The notes under the pieces are model-generated. The model did no database searches. It had not been told where the DNA came from and saw nothing but the letters and a program-made list of their open reading frames with translations. Shown in pieces: positions 1 to 11,900 of a stretch of 64,000 nt of DNA. The first letter of the stretch is position 1. Every line of letters begins with the position of its first letter. This DNA is from Branchinecta lynchi (Eukaryota > Arthropoda > Branchiopoda > Anostraca > Branchinectidae): contig JAKZAP010000017.1 in NCBI GenBank assembly GCA_023053575.1, positions 1,495,501 through 1,559,500 on the forward strand. Direction: 5' to 3'. The position numbers and the translations under genes are program-made.

Positions 1-139
1 TCGTTTTTGCAGTTATCGTGGTATCTGATACTATGATGAGAAGACGTTTGTATATTTTTGTGTATCAGATACCACGATAACTGCAAAGACGACTAATTGC
101 AGATCCAGTTACAGTGGTAACAGATACCATGGTATCAGC
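1..139 (-). mobile_element. MITE of the GATACC family, cut by element A
   Basis: Repeated words such as CAGATACCACGATAACTGC and GGTAACAGATACCATGG match the copies at 6378-7382 and 11612. The copy is truncated by the window start. Its terminus is interrupted at 139/140 by the Helentron-like element A: the expected run GCAAAAACG is split, with GC before the insertion and AAAAACG after it (1467 onward). Confidence 0.75.
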
Positions 140-1466
140 AACAAGAGCTACGAGCTCATATGGCACTTGTTACGAGTAGGCACGGCTCGGTTATGTCAAT
201 GATGTATCTAGTGTTTGCTAGGTGTCCCACCAAGTTCCATCTCGATCCCTCCACTCATAGCGTTTTCCAACATTTCCGGTTGCCCCCTCCAGCTCCCTCC
301 AAAAGTCACCGGATCCGGTCCGGATTTTAAGTGGGTCGTCTGAGGCATGAGGTCTTTCCAAATATTAAGTTCCATCGAGATCCTATCACCCGTTCAAAAG
401 TTATAAATACCTTAAGATTCCGGATTCCCCCTCCCTCCACTCCCCCCACAGTGCCCGAATCGGCTCGGTTATGTCAATGATGTATCTAGTATTTACTAGG
501 TGTCTTCCCACCAAATTTCATCTCGATCCCTCCACTCATAGAGTTTCCCAAGATTTCCGGTTGCCCCCTCCACCTCCCCCCAAAATTCACCGGATCCGGT
601 CCCGATTTTAAGTGGGTCGTCTAAGGCATGAGGTATTTCCAAATATCAAGTTTCATCGAGATCCGGTCACCTGTTCAAAAGTTATAAATACCTCAAGATT
701 CCCCCTCCCTCCACTCCCCCACAGTGCCCGAATCGGCTTGGTTATGTCAATGATGTATCTAGCGTTTGCTAGGTTTCTTCCCACCAAGTTTCATCTCGAT
801 CCCTCCACTCATAGCGTTTCCAAAGATTTCCGGTTGCCCCCTCCACCTCCCCCCAAAAGTCACCGGATCCGGTCCCGATTTTAAGTGGGTCGTCTAAGGC
901 ATGAGGTCTTTGCAAATATCAAGTTCCATCGAGATCCGATCACCCGTTCAAAAGTTATAAACAACTCAAGATTTCGGATTCCCCCTCCCTCCACTCCCCC
1001 CACAGTGCCCGAATCCGCTCGGTTATGTCAATGATCTATCTAGTGTTTGCTAGGTGTCTTCCCACCAAGTTTCATCTCGATCCCTCCACTCATAGCGTTT
1101 CCCAAGATTTCCGGTTGCCCCCTCCAGCCCCCCCTCAAAAAGTCACTGGATCCGGTCCGGATTTTAAGTGGGTTGTCTGAAGCATGAGGTCTATCCAAAT
1201 ATCAAGTTTCATCGAGATCCGATCACCCGTTCAAAAGTTGAAAATACCTCAAGATTCCGGATTCCCCCTTCCTCCACTCCCCCCACGGTGCTCGGATGGG
1301 GGAAGTGACTATTTCCAACTTATTCATTTGGAGTCCCTGATACGCCTGCCAAGTTTTATCGTCCTAGCTTATGATGAAGTGCCCGAACTAGCAAAGCCTG
1401 GACAGACCGACGGACGGACAGAAATTGCGATCGCTATATGGCACTTGGCCGAAGGGCAAGTGCCAT
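140..1466 (-). mobile_element. Helentron/pearl-like non-coding element, copy A
   Basis: It begins AACAAGAGCTACGAGCTCAT and ends with the hairpin TGGCACTTGGCC-GAAGG-GCAAGTGCCA. The body is about eight ~140-base units, each carrying AAGTTTCATC or a close variant, alternating in two types: one with GATCCCTCCACTCATAGCG, one with GATCACCCGTTCAAAAG. A (GACN)n microsatellite (1398-1420) precedes the hairpin. No coding capacity. Insertion is into a five-A (five-T on the other strand) run without target duplication. Central ~150-bp repeats, a terminal hairpin, a tetranucleotide microsatellite and T-T insertion are features of Helentron-derived non-autonomous and bivalve pearl elements; the assignment is inference. 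Confidence 0.65.
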
Positions 1467-1862
1467 AAAAACGTATTTGCCCTCTGAAAACCCAACCCAA
1501 ATACGAAGTAGTGTTTCCAAGCTATGATTTTAGCTCCGTTTTGCATCTGTCCTTATTTCAGTATCAAAAATTTTTAGAAATGAACAAATGTCTCTAATCA
1601 ACCCTTCTTCTGGAATATTTTTTAACCAGTTAAGCCCAAACGTATATCTAGAAGAAATTTCAATACGATCCGGCCAGCGCTGTACAAGATTTGAAGGAAT
1701 TGCGCTTTTTGTCTTGGAGTCTGCATGTGCAAACCTCCAGAAACGAACATCCCTATTTTGAAAACGTCACGCTCAGGAGACGAATGCTCTCCGTGGCCAT
1801 GTCTTTAAATGCATCCTCCACGGTGTGTTCAAGTATGGTTCCATTGTTCACGTGTCCTTTAA

Positions 1863-2248
1863 AGTTTAACTGAAAAGCCAACTTATTTTTTTACGTTTGA
1901 TTTCAATACACTGCATTATTTTGAGTCATATAAGGGATTTTTGTTTTTTACGTCGCGCAGTCTAGCAGTGACGTTTAGAATCTCCGCTGGTTGCACGACA
2001 AATAACTTTACGGCGAGTCGCCGAAAATTTGAATGTCTGCAAAAGCTTGTGTTTCAATGGCTAACAAAGCGAAGATTTTGAAATGTCCGATTCCAGATTG
2101 CAGAATCACATCCGAAGATCCATCACATCCATACCCCGAATAGGTTTCCTTTGTGGAAGGACATAGTCAACAAAGGATTTGGCCAGCATTACACCAAGTT
2201 GATTAGCAAGTCCGGGCTTCCAACTGGTCATGTTTTTCATGTCTTCCT
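1863..2248 (+). mobile_element. left end of a TTAA-type element (AGTTTAACTG family)
   Basis: TTAA at 1859-1862 precedes AGTTTAACTGAAAAGCCAAC, the exact terminus of the MITEs at 3020-3476 and 58167-58608. Interior sequence such as ATTATTTTGAGTCATATAAG differs from the short MITEs further in and could derive from a longer parent element. No intact transposase is visible. The matching right end is not adjacent, and the boundary with the next MITE at 2249 is a guess. Confidence 0.5.
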
Positions 2249-2507
2249 GAGCCTCGTTTTTGTTGCAATAGCGCTGCCGCATCGTGGCTGCAGCACTTCT
2301 TTGCTTTGTACATTATGCGTTTTTGGATTCACTTTCTTCTTGGTTGAAGCGGCAGCGCTACACCACCTTGCAGGGAAGCAAGTCCGTGATTCTCAAGAAG
2401 CGCTGCCGTCTTCCTCGGAAGCACTGCAGTGCAAAAACGGATGTAGAAAGAATCATTCCGGAATCGGCCGAGAACTGGACCTGCAGCATGCAACAAAAAC
2501 GAGGCTC
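2249..2507. mobile_element. MITE with GAGCCTCGTTTTTGTTGCA terminal inverted repeats
   Basis: The element opens GAGCCTCGTTTTTGTTGCA and closes with its exact reverse complement. The interior is rich in GCAGCGCT words and largely self-complementary, so the whole unit can fold back. A second copy lies at 46499-46794. No convincing target duplication was found at either copy, so the superfamily is unassigned. Open frames on both strands here are by-products of the inverted repeat. Confidence 0.7.
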
Positions 2508-2845
2508 TGGTCACTTTCACTTCCCATGTTGCTTTCATCTTCCTGGCTTGAAGAACGCAATCCGCCATGACTTGTTATTATGGCAATTGGCTGCCGCTGG
2601 AGTTGCTAAACATTTCAAACATAGAGCTACGTCCGTATACAGGTACAACAGTTACGGAAGAGAAATTACGTCAGCTAACATCCAAGAAACGTTGATAACA
2701 AAGTAACGAAGTAACGTGTTTTTGTCGGTTCTTCTAGCCTAATTAAGTAAAAATATGATGGGTAATCAGACTGTCGTATCTTAGCCCTATTCTCTTAACC
2801 TTTAACAAATACAAATAAGGAAATAGAAAACTAATTTACGCTTAC

Positions 2846-2998
2846 CTTGAGTTACGTGGTGAGAGGGTCGCCCTTCTTCCACCAGGCTCCTGTTGCACAG
2901 ACGACACTTCTTCTGAAGAGGAACTCGAACACTTCGGGCCTTCTACTGCTTCGAAGCTCGGCAACCGTGGAATGTATACCTCATTCTCCATTGAACCA
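2846..2998 (-). CDS. PLEKHG5: exon J: start of the serine-rich C-terminal tail
   Basis: A 153-base exon; it enters with one base completing an AGT serine codon and leaves in phase 2. The acceptor is TATGTTTCAG before TGGTTCAATG and the donor is AACTCAAG followed by GTAAGCGT. It encodes SGSMENEVYIPRLPSFEAVE, then GPKCSSSSSEEVSSVQQEPG, then GRRATLSPRNS. No domain is recognised. It is a low-complexity, phosphorylatable linker consistent with the disordered tail of the family. Evidence is the open frame in the only phase allowed by exon I, plus good splice sites; there is no conserved motif, so it is less certain than the DH/PH exons. The acceptor lies 22 bases from a TTAA-flanked MITE (3020-3476). 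Later exons must lie left of position 1. Confidence 0.7.
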
Positions 2999-5900
2999 CT
3001 GAAACATACCAATTCTTAAAGTTTAACTGAAAAGGGTCGAGATAGGGCAACCTCGTGACCCATCACTGAGTCACTTAAAGAGGGTCGAAGACCTGATGAA
3101 AATGCGTTACTTCGTTGTTCCGCTGTTCACAGATAATCAGTATTCATATAGTGGAATTTCCCTGTCGGGGTTGTAGTACCTCTGTGCACTTGCTCCTGTT
3201 TCGTATGCTTGACTAAAAGGGGTTTACGAAAAATAAGGCTTCAACCTGTGATTTCCTTTCCGCGACCTAATCAATGACTACTGAAAAGCCACGTTTGTTT
3301 TGGGATTCAAATTTTCTGCGTCATAGAAGAATTTGCGTTGTCGAGTCGGCCGTAGACATTCTGAACGTCAATACTAGAGCAGATAGTGGAAAATTAAAAT
3401 ATCCCTTAGCACAATCCACATGATTCAGTGTATTCAATTTGATGATACAAAAATAAGTTGGCTTTTCAGTTAAACTTTAAAGGACTCCTCTTGCTTATTC
3501 TGTCTTTTATAATTTACCTAGCTCGCTTATGCGATTATAAGCTTTTGAATTCCCCATCTTCCTCCGTCGTTTCACTTTGTGCCTACGTATGTTTAGTGCC
3601 TTTTCGACCGTGCCGAGTTTTGCCCGTTATATACACAATGCAAAGTTTGCCAGAATCTTCGACGTCCACTGACAACTTTTTCACAGGCAAGGATATGAGA
3701 ATCTTCTGTTTTTGACTAATTTTATTTGCTTAGTTTTCGTACTTTTTATCCACGGGGCGTTCAGTTTTCAAAGTTTTGCGCCCAGCCGCCGCGTCGGAGA
3801 GCATGAAGGCTGTTTCAGAGTCGTCAAACGCTAATAAGGAAATCAATAAATCCAGATGGAAAATAATGGTTTTCCGTGAAATTCTTTTCTGATCCATTTC
3901 ATAGTGAAAAGATCATTTCTAGTAGGAGTGGCCGACCAGTTTGCAAATATACTTACTAGAAGTTAACTGCGTGTCCTCCGCCAAACATTAGTTCGCCCAG
4001 ACATTTTTGAAAATGTGTTTTTTTTTTAGATTTCCTTATATTTTTACTTCTTTACTTCACTCATGCCCTCGAGCATTGCGTAATAAATCATTCATTCATT
4101 CAAGGAACGGTAAAAAGACGTGATGACATTACAACTGGCGGTACTAACTTACAACGCTTCCATGATTTTTCTAATTACGATGCGTCATTTGTGCTAAAGG
4201 ACCTGTCTTACCTATATGTATGTATTCCCAAAAAAAAGCCCCATGGGCCATGGTGGTATAACACTAACGCAACCTACTTCCGTAATCACTCCATACATTT
4301 CTAAGCCCGGAGACCCCAATAACCCCTCTAACAAAACCACGCTGATTTTCTCACTTGCCGTCTTTTGCTACCTTCGATGTGTATTACGCTGTCGACGGTT
4401 GTCGACCCTATTTTACCCAATATTTTAATTCTAATTAATTCAAATTATATTTTCAAGCTGTACGTGTAGATGAAGTTAAGTCAAATTATATTTTCAAGTT
4501 GTACGTGTAGATGAAATGTATACTTTATGTAATTGTCATATGTTATCTGTATGAATGACGATCCAGTACTAGCGTGTATAATACAAGCTATTAAGGAAAT
4601 AAAATACATTATTATTGTCTGTAGGAAGTTTTTCCATCAGAAAAACCGGTTATGTAAACTGTTCCCCTGTTTTCGCTGTAAGTCAACGGGTCGCGCAAAA
4701 GGCTTAAAGCAGCCCAAACCGTGGATTATTTGTTGAAAGCACAACCTAAGTTTAAGGTATTCAGGTTTTAAAATACTGTAAGTTGAAGAGTAGTGCGAGG
4801 GGTCCTTTAAATGAAACTCAGTCGGAGCAAATACTGGAACAAATTTTTTAAAATTTCTTTAAAGGCTACGATGTTATATAATTTTCTTGTTTCATGTGCG
4901 TACCTATCCAACCTGCGATGTGTCGATGCGTGCTTTAAGGCAGGTATGTTTCTTCAGACATAGGCTACGATAAGGCTTTGCTAGAATTCAGTATCAAAAT
5001 AGTTGCGTTTTTTGTCTCAGGTTCCTGTTCCGTGTTCTGTGTTCACAGTTGTCTGGTTTGGGTAAAACACAGTGTTTTGCTTACGCTGTTCCGTGTTTCG
5101 TGTTTTGTCGCTGTTCTGACGAAAACGCAAATTTAGGATCCTGGACATGTCTTAAGCGGAAAATCTGTTAAATTGCAAATAATATTCCAAAATGACCATA
5201 CTTTAGGATCCAGCTTTATCCTCCAAGCTTCTGCAATTCTTTCTTTTATATCTGTGAATCTCTCTGCAATTTTCTATCTGGACAGTGATAAAACATACTA
5301 GGAGAGCAAGTTCCGTCTTTTGCAAAACAGACAGCGGAACAAAGAACACGGGACACAGAACAGCGTGCAAAAACGGGAAAATGAGAAACATGTGTTCCGT
5401 GTTTTGACAAAAACGGGAAAAATATAAAACAGACAGAAAACAGCGAACACAAAAGAGACAAAAAACGCAACTAAGCTTGCGACCTGACCCGGAAATTAGC
5501 AGTAGCATTCGGAAATTCGGTAGGGTGTGTTAACGTTATGTACACGTAGCTACCTTTTTGCACCAGAATCCCAGAATCCGAAATTCGGACCGAAAATCCT
5601 TTTAAAATGTTCTCCGTACCGAATATGAATAAATAAATGAAATTTTGTATTGCCCATCAACAACACAAAGGAGAAGGAGATGGAGTATGAAAAAAAAGGA
5701 AAACAGCAACTACAAAGAAACAAAACAATTAACCTAGATACACAATAAAACACATCTTATCAGAAATGAATACCCATCCTTATTATTAAGAGCGTGTTCC
5801 ATCCTACTTACCGTAGTTACTACGCATGACGTCACGAATTCTGGCTTTTTGCCGTCAAGGCTGGAACGATTATTCTATTTTCCAGCAGGATCTCACGCCA

Positions 5901-8900
5901 CGGGCGAATCCGACCAATCACGTTACAGAGATGTGTAGTTACTACGCTTACTACGCTCCCGAGTATGGTAAGCAAATAGTAACTATTAGTTACTATTCCG
6001 ACAAGGTTGGAACGGTCAGCGTAGTAACTTTTCGTGAGGATGGAACGGAAATAGTAACTATTAGTAACTATTCTTAGAAGGGTGGAACACGCTCTAAGGT
6101 TCGCGACCAGATTATCGACACTTAGTATACGGTCAGCGACAGAGAACTTCTGGATCAAGAACCGGTTGCGGGATCAACTGGGAATCACAATGTTCGTGTC
6201 CCTTAACTTAACTGAACTCGTTCGGACCTTTGCAAAGGATCGGACTCTTGTGTTAATGCAGCTTAAAAACGGCCTCAAAATAGACTACGCTGTTATTGCT
6301 TGAAACTAAAACTGCTCTCAGTTTTGTCCGGATCCTATATTTCGTTGTATTCCGGCAAGAATCGAACCAGAGACATAAGTTGCGTTTTTTCAGATACCAT
6401 GGTATATGTTGCCACGGTAACTGGATATGCAATTAGTTGTTTTTGCAGTTACCGCGGTATCTGATATACGGTTGTTATGCAAAAATTACAGTTGCCAAAA
6501 TTGCACTTTCCGAAGTCACCCCAAACTTCTTTCCCACCAATTTGACAAAAATTCATGAAAGTGAGATGTCTTTTTAGATACCACAATCAGGTACCTGGAC
6601 GGACTGTGGTATCTGAATATCAGATAGCACGATAACTGCGAAAATGACTTTGAACCGTGGTATCAGATACCATGAGTTGCGTTTTTGCTGATACCATGGT
6701 ATCTGTTACCACGGTAACTGGATCTGCAATTAGTCGTTTTTGCAGTTATCGTGGAATCTGATACACGGCGCTCTGCAAAAACGACCATTGCCGAAATTGC
6801 ACTTTTCGAAGTCATCCCAAAAGAAAAAAAAACAACAGATATCCAGTAACCTACCATCGACAGTTGATAAGGCAGACATTTGAAAGATGCGTCGCCGGCG
6901 CTAGACCATGCGATCGGCACAAAGTTATTCAGAGTCACCAAGATACGGACCGAAGTCCGATTGGTCTTGATCTAATAAAAGCACCCCTTCCGTAAGGTCG
7001 GGGCTATTGTGCATGTATTAGCTCTAGAATTACCACAGTTATCCAAGTAGGATAGTACGATCTAAGGAACAACTGATTTATTGAGCCATTCGCGGTTTCG
7101 CTGCTTAACAGCTTGTACTTAGACATGCATGGCTTAATTTTTGAGACAACCATATGCTACTGGCAGGATCAACCAGGTAACAGCTTAAGTGCCAAACATC
7201 TTTCTCACCAATCTGACAAAGTTTGATGAAAATAAAGACTTTCAGATACCACGACCAGTTACCACGGTCGGACCTTAGTATCTGAATATCTGATACCACG
7301 ATAACTGGCCAGATACCACGATAACTGATAAACGTCTTTTGACCGTGGTATCAGATATCACGGTATCTGCAAAAACACAACTATGGTATCCGCGAAAATA
7401 CGACTATAGATTCAGCACGTCCTCTTACTCCTTTGCATATACTCCGCTGCTTACGGACGGACGGACGGTTCAAACAGCGATTTCATTGATATCCTATTAC
7501 TGACATATTGAGGTTCCAATAATCAGAGAAAATGGTTTACCTGTGAGAGTGGACCAGGGAGGACCCTCTGCTACCACGAGAGGACCCCCTTGGACTTCTT
7601 GATATGACCAAATGTCCTGAGTTATATTCATATTCATCGTCATCATAGTCAACGATGAATGGTTCGAAAGACGTCTTAGCTTCGGAATAGTGTTCTTGAG
7701 CCTTCTTTATGTTTTCAATCCAGGCCTGCAAAACTCCATCTTATATAACTTCTCTTCTTTGCCAACGTTCACTCAATTCTATTTTGCTCGGCCCTCCGTC
7801 ACCCCAGCAAATACGCCACTGATCTTCTTGCACTGGCGTGAATATAACTCAGGCCTCTTTACGTTTTCAATCCAGGCCTGCCAAAACTCTATCTTATATA
7901 AGTTGCGTTTTTAGCTAAATTCCCAGTTCTCCGTTCTCGCTTCTGAATTCTCGTACAAATTACCGTTTTTGTTCCTCTCGCTTCTCCATTCTCACTGTTG
8001 ACCAAAACACTAAGTTGGCAACTTGTCGGCAACCCGGTATACCTGTTTATGCATACTGAACACCCGCACTCTTTTGACCAATCCGGGAGGAGAACGGAGA
8101 ATCGAGAATTCACTATCGGAGTAACTACTCGATTCTGCAAGATCGCGAAGCTTTTTCCGTTCTCAGTTTTGACAATTCGGACTGTCAGGAGAATTCGGAT
8201 CAAAAACGCAACTATAATTCTCTTCTTTGCAAACGTTCAGTCAACTCTTTTTTGCTCGGCCCTCCGTATCTCCACCAAATACGTTACCCCCCTTCTCCGT
8301 CCGCCCCCCCCCCTTTACGCCAGTGCAACATAACCTTAGCCTCTCCCCTCCCCAAAAAATGACAAAAGCAATACGCCACTGCGAGACAACGTTACCCCCC
8401 CCCCCCCTTTACGCCAGTGGAAGATAACCTTAAAACCCTCACCCCCCCCCCCCCCAAAAAAAAAATACGTCATTGCGAGATAACCTTACCCAAACCTCCT
8501 TCGAATGGTGCAGGCCTGGAGAACCCTGGGAAAGCTCCTAGCTTTGTTTACTCTCCTAAATCTAAATAATATTTTTGAAATTTCCTTTTCAGAATTCAAG
8601 TGTGTATACACACTGTGCGCAGATTCTTTCAGAGCTCATACAGACATTGCGGCTGCAGGCCTACTCTGGGAGCACGATGCCATCTAACGTCATATCCCTT
8701 AAGTAATGACCTTCCAGGTCGACTGAGCCATTTCATCTTTGAAATGCAAGATGGCGTGTCTTAACTGGGAAAACGAGTCCAAGTTCGCGTGTCTGCGTGG
8801 AAGGAACTGTAAGGTTATCGGACCTGTCACGGCAATGAGGCCATTTACCAAAACGTCTCTTGAGTAATGATTTTACGAATCTCTTATGCCAGTAAATACT

Positions 8901-11900
8901 CCGAAAGGCTAGATGGCGGGTCACAACTAGCAGAGCAAAACAACACTAAGGAGTAGCGCAAAGACTTGACAAAATGACACATACTAGATTAGCAGCGACA
9001 CTAGCACCACTACCTATAGAAACCGTCCCTACTAAAACTCATTCAGTTGTTCACCAGCGCTGGCTCCGATAAATTCAAATTCTGAACATTAACAAAAAAA
9101 TACTACAGCCTCCATTGTTTTCTTGTTGTGTGCATACCGCACCTTTGCTTTACTAGAATTTCTAAACCCGCTCTCTAGCTTAAAATGCCGCAAGTGCAGC
9201 CGACAATGCTATGAGTTTGGCCCCGTTTGCGAAGCTTGGAAAGCATAGATCTTGGCGCTACTCCCTATCGTTATTTTGCTCAGCGATATAGAGAGATTCC
9301 ACCGTACCCGACGAAAACGGACGGGATCGTAACGAACAAATTTAACATTAAGAAGTATAGGAGTTTCAACTTTGAAATTAAATTTTCGGCGTTTTATCAT
9401 CATTTGAGCCAGGGACTTGCTGGAAATGTTAACTGGGCTATTCCTTAACCGTGTAATTCTATTTTCGAAAAAGAGTTTCCATGGAAGTAAGAGTTTGAAA
9501 GCATCAAAGTTTGTAAACAAAGACGAAGTCTCGTCCTATTGGTCGATTATGACACATTTTTTCAAATCCGCGTCATCACCGACCAATAGGATTCGAGACT
9601 TCATTTTTGTGTTGAAACTGTGAAGCCTTCAAGCTCTTGCTTCCATGGAAACTCTTTTGCAAAAATATAATTATACTATTAAGTAATAGCCAAATTAACA
9701 TTTCCAGCAAGTCCCTAGCTCAGAATGACGATAAAACGCCGAATCGACGATAATTTAATATCAAAGTTCTATTCCTCCCAATGTTAAACTTTTTTGAAAT
9801 ATCCCTGTGATGATGATGTAGCAATATCCGTTTTCATCGGGTAGGGTGCAATCTCTCTATGGTGGGAAGTGAGTCGTTACCATGCGGACTCCCATACCTG
9901 CTGCCATCTAACATAATGTCTGTTAAGCAATGAGTTTTCACTTCAGTTCAAGACAGGACAACCTCGGAAATGCTAGATGGCGCGTCATATGGGCCTCCAA
10001 AATACGAGTGCAGTGGGAGTGGATTGTATGGAAGAAAATCTGACATTACAAAATGTTTGAAACAAGTCCTGGTCGTTTTCTGCAGGAATTTTTTTTATAT
10101 TTATGTATTGTCGCAGAGAACACCTATTTCCGGAACTTTGTTAAACTGTTTTTTTTTTACTTCCAGCTGCAGATATAGTCAAAGAAGACCATATATAGTA
10201 AAAAGTTTCTCCTAGTGAGGATTAAAGTTAACTGCAGTTTTTGCTACTGGGATTAATCTTATCTCTACTGGGATAAGATTAATCCGAATTAGAGTTAAGA
10301 TTATCTTTTTAGAGGTAAGATTAATCCCAGTTATTCCCAGTAGCAAATACTACTGCAAGATTTTTTTTTTGACAGTGTAGGACTCGGCAATCTAATTTCA
10401 TTGGATGGTATTTCTCGATAAGTCACGAATAAAACAAATCTTTTTTTTAATTTCTCTTTTTACTTTTACGATTTTCCTGCCGCTAGATAGTACACTTGTT
10501 TTATTTCCAATGGAAAGTCTCGAGTTAACACTTAAAAGGTTTCATCGAATTTGTTCACATGGAGTGGAGACTACGTCTGCGGGCAGAGAAAAAGAGCATG
10601 GGGTTACCCACTCCCACTCCCTGGCACTTCGTCTTCAAAATAATACACTTTACACAAGGGACTTGCATCGTGTGTGAAGTGTTATCTATGCATTATGATT
10701 AATTTTCGTGAGATGTGATGTGGCTGGGATTCTACCAGGCTATTGTAGTGGTTTGCGAACTTTGTTCACAAGTACCTTGGTAGCTCAGATGGTAAGAGCT
10801 CCTGCCTTGTAAGCAGAGAGTCCTGGGTTCAAATCCCGTCTGGGGAGAATTTTTGTCTTTCAGTGGACTACTTATAAAATGCTTCGAGATCAACTTTTCC
10901 AGCACCGAGCACTTGATCAAGAGTGGGCAAGACCTCGAAAAAAAAGAACACTCTATTACGTCCTATTATCTAAGAAGGACTGGGAGACAAACGGAAATAA
11001 TAGTAGCAGGTTGGCGATCAAACAGTGAAAATGATTGTCCTACGTATCCCAGAAAGAGAAAAAAAACATTTAGAAAGAAACAGGTAAATTAATAGAACCC
11101 TAGTTCATTGATGCTGTCAAATGAAGCCCGAGACTTGGCCTCTTAGCAGATATCAAGTTTGTCAGATGCACTTTAAAGCTGAACTTGCCTTCGTTGTTTT
11201 AGCATCTTGGCAGTGCAATGTGAAGGCTCCAACCGCCACGGAGAGCTCGTTCAAATAAACCAATCCTAGCGCGGTCGGGTCACGTGACAGCTCAGTGACC
11301 AATAGGCGATCAACAAAGAAGGGAGGGCGGATGATCTTCATTCGCTCAGCTTTCTTGCTGACGGACTTACAGATGAGGAGCATGTCGGTAAACAGAACGA
11401 TGTGAACATCAAACTGCAATATAAATCACAATAAGTAGTGCTTTCTTTATTTCATAAAAGGACTGCATATATTGACTTAAATGACTTAATAGTGCAATTC
11501 CCAACGTTTAAAGGAGGTGAATCGGAAGCATTTGTAGATATATATAAGCACTTTATTACGAAAAAACTTTCACAACAAAATCATTTTTTCAGGTATGTTT
11601 TGAATATCATTAGTTGCGTTTCTGCAGATACCATGGTAGTTACCGTGGTAACAGATAGCATACCATGGTATCTGTTACCACTGTAGCTGAATCGCAATTA
11701 GTTGTTTCTGCAGTTAGAGTGGTATCGGATACTATGATTGCTGTGCAAAAACGACAATTGCCGGAATTGCGCTTTTAGAAATCATCCAAAAAGAAATTCT
11801 GATACCCTCTGCCATCTAGGGTAACGTAATTTGTTTCCCACCAATTTGAAAAAAAACTAGACTCTTGTGTCAGTGACGATGAAAGTGCTGAATTTTTCAG

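Larger units (their letters stand above)
1467..2845 (-). other. intron after exon J, right part
   Basis: Apart from the MITE ends at 1863 and 2249, 1475-1858 and 2508-2845 show nothing I recognise. The open frames between 2151 and 2706 arise from the MITE at 2249-2507 and run into unrelated flank. Confidence 0.6.
2999..7540 (-). other. intron between exons I and J
   Basis: Holds a TTAA MITE, LINE tail, second TTAA MITE, GTTCCGTG MITE, GAGCGTG MITE and the two GATACC MITEs with 18S. 3485-3985, 5475-5785 and 6095-6375 show nothing recognisable. Confidence 0.7.
7690..8290 (+). repeat. tandem duplication across the exon I acceptor
   Basis: The block containing GTTTTCAATCCAGGCCTGC, ATCTTATATA and TTTTGCTCGGCCCTCCGT occurs at about 7711-7800 and again at about 7863-8270. 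The second copy is split by the MITE at 7901-8213. The duplication therefore includes the 3' splice site of exon I and gives a natural empty site for the MITE. Confidence 0.7.
7726..11188 (-). other. intron between exons H and I
   Basis: A GC-AG intron. Contains the acceptor duplication, several MITEs, the foldback element and the tRNA-like gene. 8290-8475 is low-complexity with C8-C14 runs. 10385-10770 and 10850-11188 show nothing recognised. Confidence 0.7.

Noticed and set aside
2040..2240. Possible transposase start (MANKAKILKCPIPDC...) inside the TTAA-type left end
   Set aside because: Stops and frame changes follow within 50 codons and no zinc-finger or DDE motif is clear.
2846..2998. 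Reading exon J as intergenic sequence
   Set aside because: Kept as an exon: the only phase allowed by exon I is open across 153 bases with good splice sites on both sides, though no motif confirms it.
9209..9520. 103-codon minus-strand frame in the foldback element
   Set aside because: Produced by the inverted-repeat arm; no domain, no partner exon.
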